NCBI GenBank assembly: GCA_030040725.1
Contig: JASHTD010000146.1
Coordinates: 1-5,773, forward strand
DNA length: 5,773 bases
Direction: 5' to 3'
From: Candidatus Sulfotelmatobacter sp.
GTDB lineage: Bacteria > Acidobacteriota > Terriglobia > Terriglobales > Acidobacteriaceae
Part shown: in pieces, positions 4,871-5,773 of the stretch
How the letters are laid out: each line of letters opens with the position of its first letter
Numbering within the stretch: the first letter of the stretch is position 1
Program-made: the position numbers and the translations under genes
The notes under the pieces: model-generated
Told to the model about the DNA's origin: nothing
Seen by the model: only the letters and a program-made list of their open reading frames with translations
Databases searched by the model: none

Positions 4871-5773
4871 TTAGTCAATCTTTAGCTTCTCCCGCAAAAT
4901 TCCAATATCCTTATCGCCCCGGCCGGAAATATTCACGATCACAACATCCGATTTTTTCATTTTCGGGACACGCTTCATCAGCTCGGCTACCGCATGAGCC
5001 GATTCCAGCGCAGGAATAATGCCCTCTGTGCGCGCAAGCACAGTTGTCGCCTCCAGCGCCTCGTCATCCGACGCGGGAACATACTCCGCCCGCCCCGAAT
5101 CTCGCAAGCTCGCGTGCTCCGGCCCGATCGATGGATAATCGAGGCCGGCAGAAACCGAGTGCGTATTGGCGATTTGTCCAACCGCATCCTGCAGCACATA
5201 CGAGTAAGTTCCCTGCAAAACTCCCGGCGAACCTCCGCGAAAACGCGCCGCGTGCTCGCCCAAGTTTTCGCCACGTCCCCCTGCTTCAACTCCAATCAGG
5301 CGAACTTTCTTGTCCTTAATAAATTCATAAAAAATTCCGATCGCATTCGATCCGCCCCCAACGCATGCAATCACTGCCGTTGGAAGTTTCCCTTCGGCTT
5401 TCAGAATCTGTTTCCTCGCCTCGCGACCAATCACTCGATGAAAGTCCCTCACCATCGTGGGATAAGGATGCGCTCCCAGAACGCTGCCCAACAAGTAATG
5501 CGTCGTCCGCACATTCGTCACCCAGTCGCGCATGGCTTCATTGATCGCATCTTTCAAAGTCCGCGAACCGGAGTCGACGCCGCACACCTCGGCTCCGAGC
5601 AACTTCATGCGGAACACATTCAACTCTTGCCGCCGCATGTCCTCGGTGCCCATGTACACCACGCATTCAAAGCCGAACAGGGCACACACCGTAGCCGTAG
5701 CCACGCCGTGCTGCCCCGCGCCGGTTTCGGCAATTACGCGGCGCTTGCCCATCCGCTCCACCAGCAAAGCCTG
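4871..5773 (-). CDS. trpB: Tryptophan synthase beta chain, N-terminal part cut off by the window
   Basis: PLP-dependent subunit that joins indole and serine to give tryptophan. The frame is open to the window edge (300 residues visible, reading QALLVERMGK from the edge), so the true start and about 90 N-terminal residues, including the PLP-binding lysine of the HKIN motif, are outside. Visible landmarks numbered from the edge: ETGAGQHGVA at about 16-25, whose Glu equals Salmonella Glu109; the phosphate-binding loop GGGSNAIG at about 139-146; HSVSAGLDYPSIGPEH at about 205-220; EGIIPALESAHA (Glu350 region) at about 250-261; and SGRGDKD (Ser377 region) at about 283-289. This is the standard TrpB1 type rather than the TrpB2 type. 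It is followed by trpA after an 84-nt repeat-filled spacer instead of the usual overlap or very short gap. No truncation or frameshift is seen in the visible part. Confidence 0.96.
   Translation of the reverse strand, partial: QALLVERMGKRRVIAETGAGQHGVATATVCALFGFECVVYMGTEDMRRQELNVFRMKLLGAEVCGVDSGSRTLKDAINEAMRDWVTNVRTTHYLLGSVLGAHPYPTMVRDFHRVIGREARKQILKAEGKLPTAVIACVGGGSNAIGIFYEFIKDKKVRLIGVEAGGRGENLGEHAARFRGGSPGVLQGTYSYVLQDAVGQIANTHSVSAGLDYPSIGPEHASLRDSGRAEYVPASDDEALEATTVLARTEGIIPALESAHAVAELMKRVPKMKKSDVVIVNISGRGDKDIGILREKLKID

Overview
This window is a stretch of bacterial chromosome in which every recognisable gene lies on the minus strand. Reading in the direction of transcription (right to left), the order is trpB (start cut off by the window edge), trpA, a monofunctional AroQ-type chorismate mutase, a DAHP synthase of the type with an N-terminal regulatory domain, tyrA (prephenate dehydrogenase), and then the two subunits of a succinyl-CoA:3-ketoacid CoA-transferase (scoA, scoB; the last residues of scoB are cut off). 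There are no tRNA or rRNA genes, transposase genes, CRISPR arrays or phage genes.

The organism is probably an Acidobacteriota member or a relative. This is an inference from three things: the moderately high GC content, the continuous trp-chorismate mutase-DAHP synthase-tyrA order, and short intergenic repeats of the type TGTCATCCTGAGCG...AGTCGAAGGATCCCTAT and AATTGAGTAATTGTGCGATT, which I recall as common in such genomes. No database search was possible.

Region by region: 4787-5773 holds trpB and an 84-nt spacer full of 7-bp repeats; 3689-4786 holds trpA and chorismate mutase, abutting as TAA-ATG; 2596-3615 holds DAHP synthase; 2477-2595 is almost entirely a tandem and inverted AT-rich repeat; 1607-2476 is tyrA; 1458-1606 is a spacer with a hairpin repeat; 1-1457 holds scoA and scoB, with a second copy of that hairpin repeat between them.

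Functionally, five genes form an aromatic amino acid block. DAHP synthase opens the shikimate pathway, chorismate mutase and TyrA take chorismate towards tyrosine (and phenylalanine via prephenate), and TrpAB makes the last step of tryptophan. The CoA-transferase pair belongs to ketone body and short-chain acid metabolism and appears to be an independent neighbour.

I do not see an undescribed biological system. The genes are ordinary. The part worth a second look is the repeats in the gaps: two copies of a hairpin element whose ends are conserved while the stem sequence changes and still pairs, and two different short tandem arrays, each with an inverted copy, that press right up against gene ends and starts.
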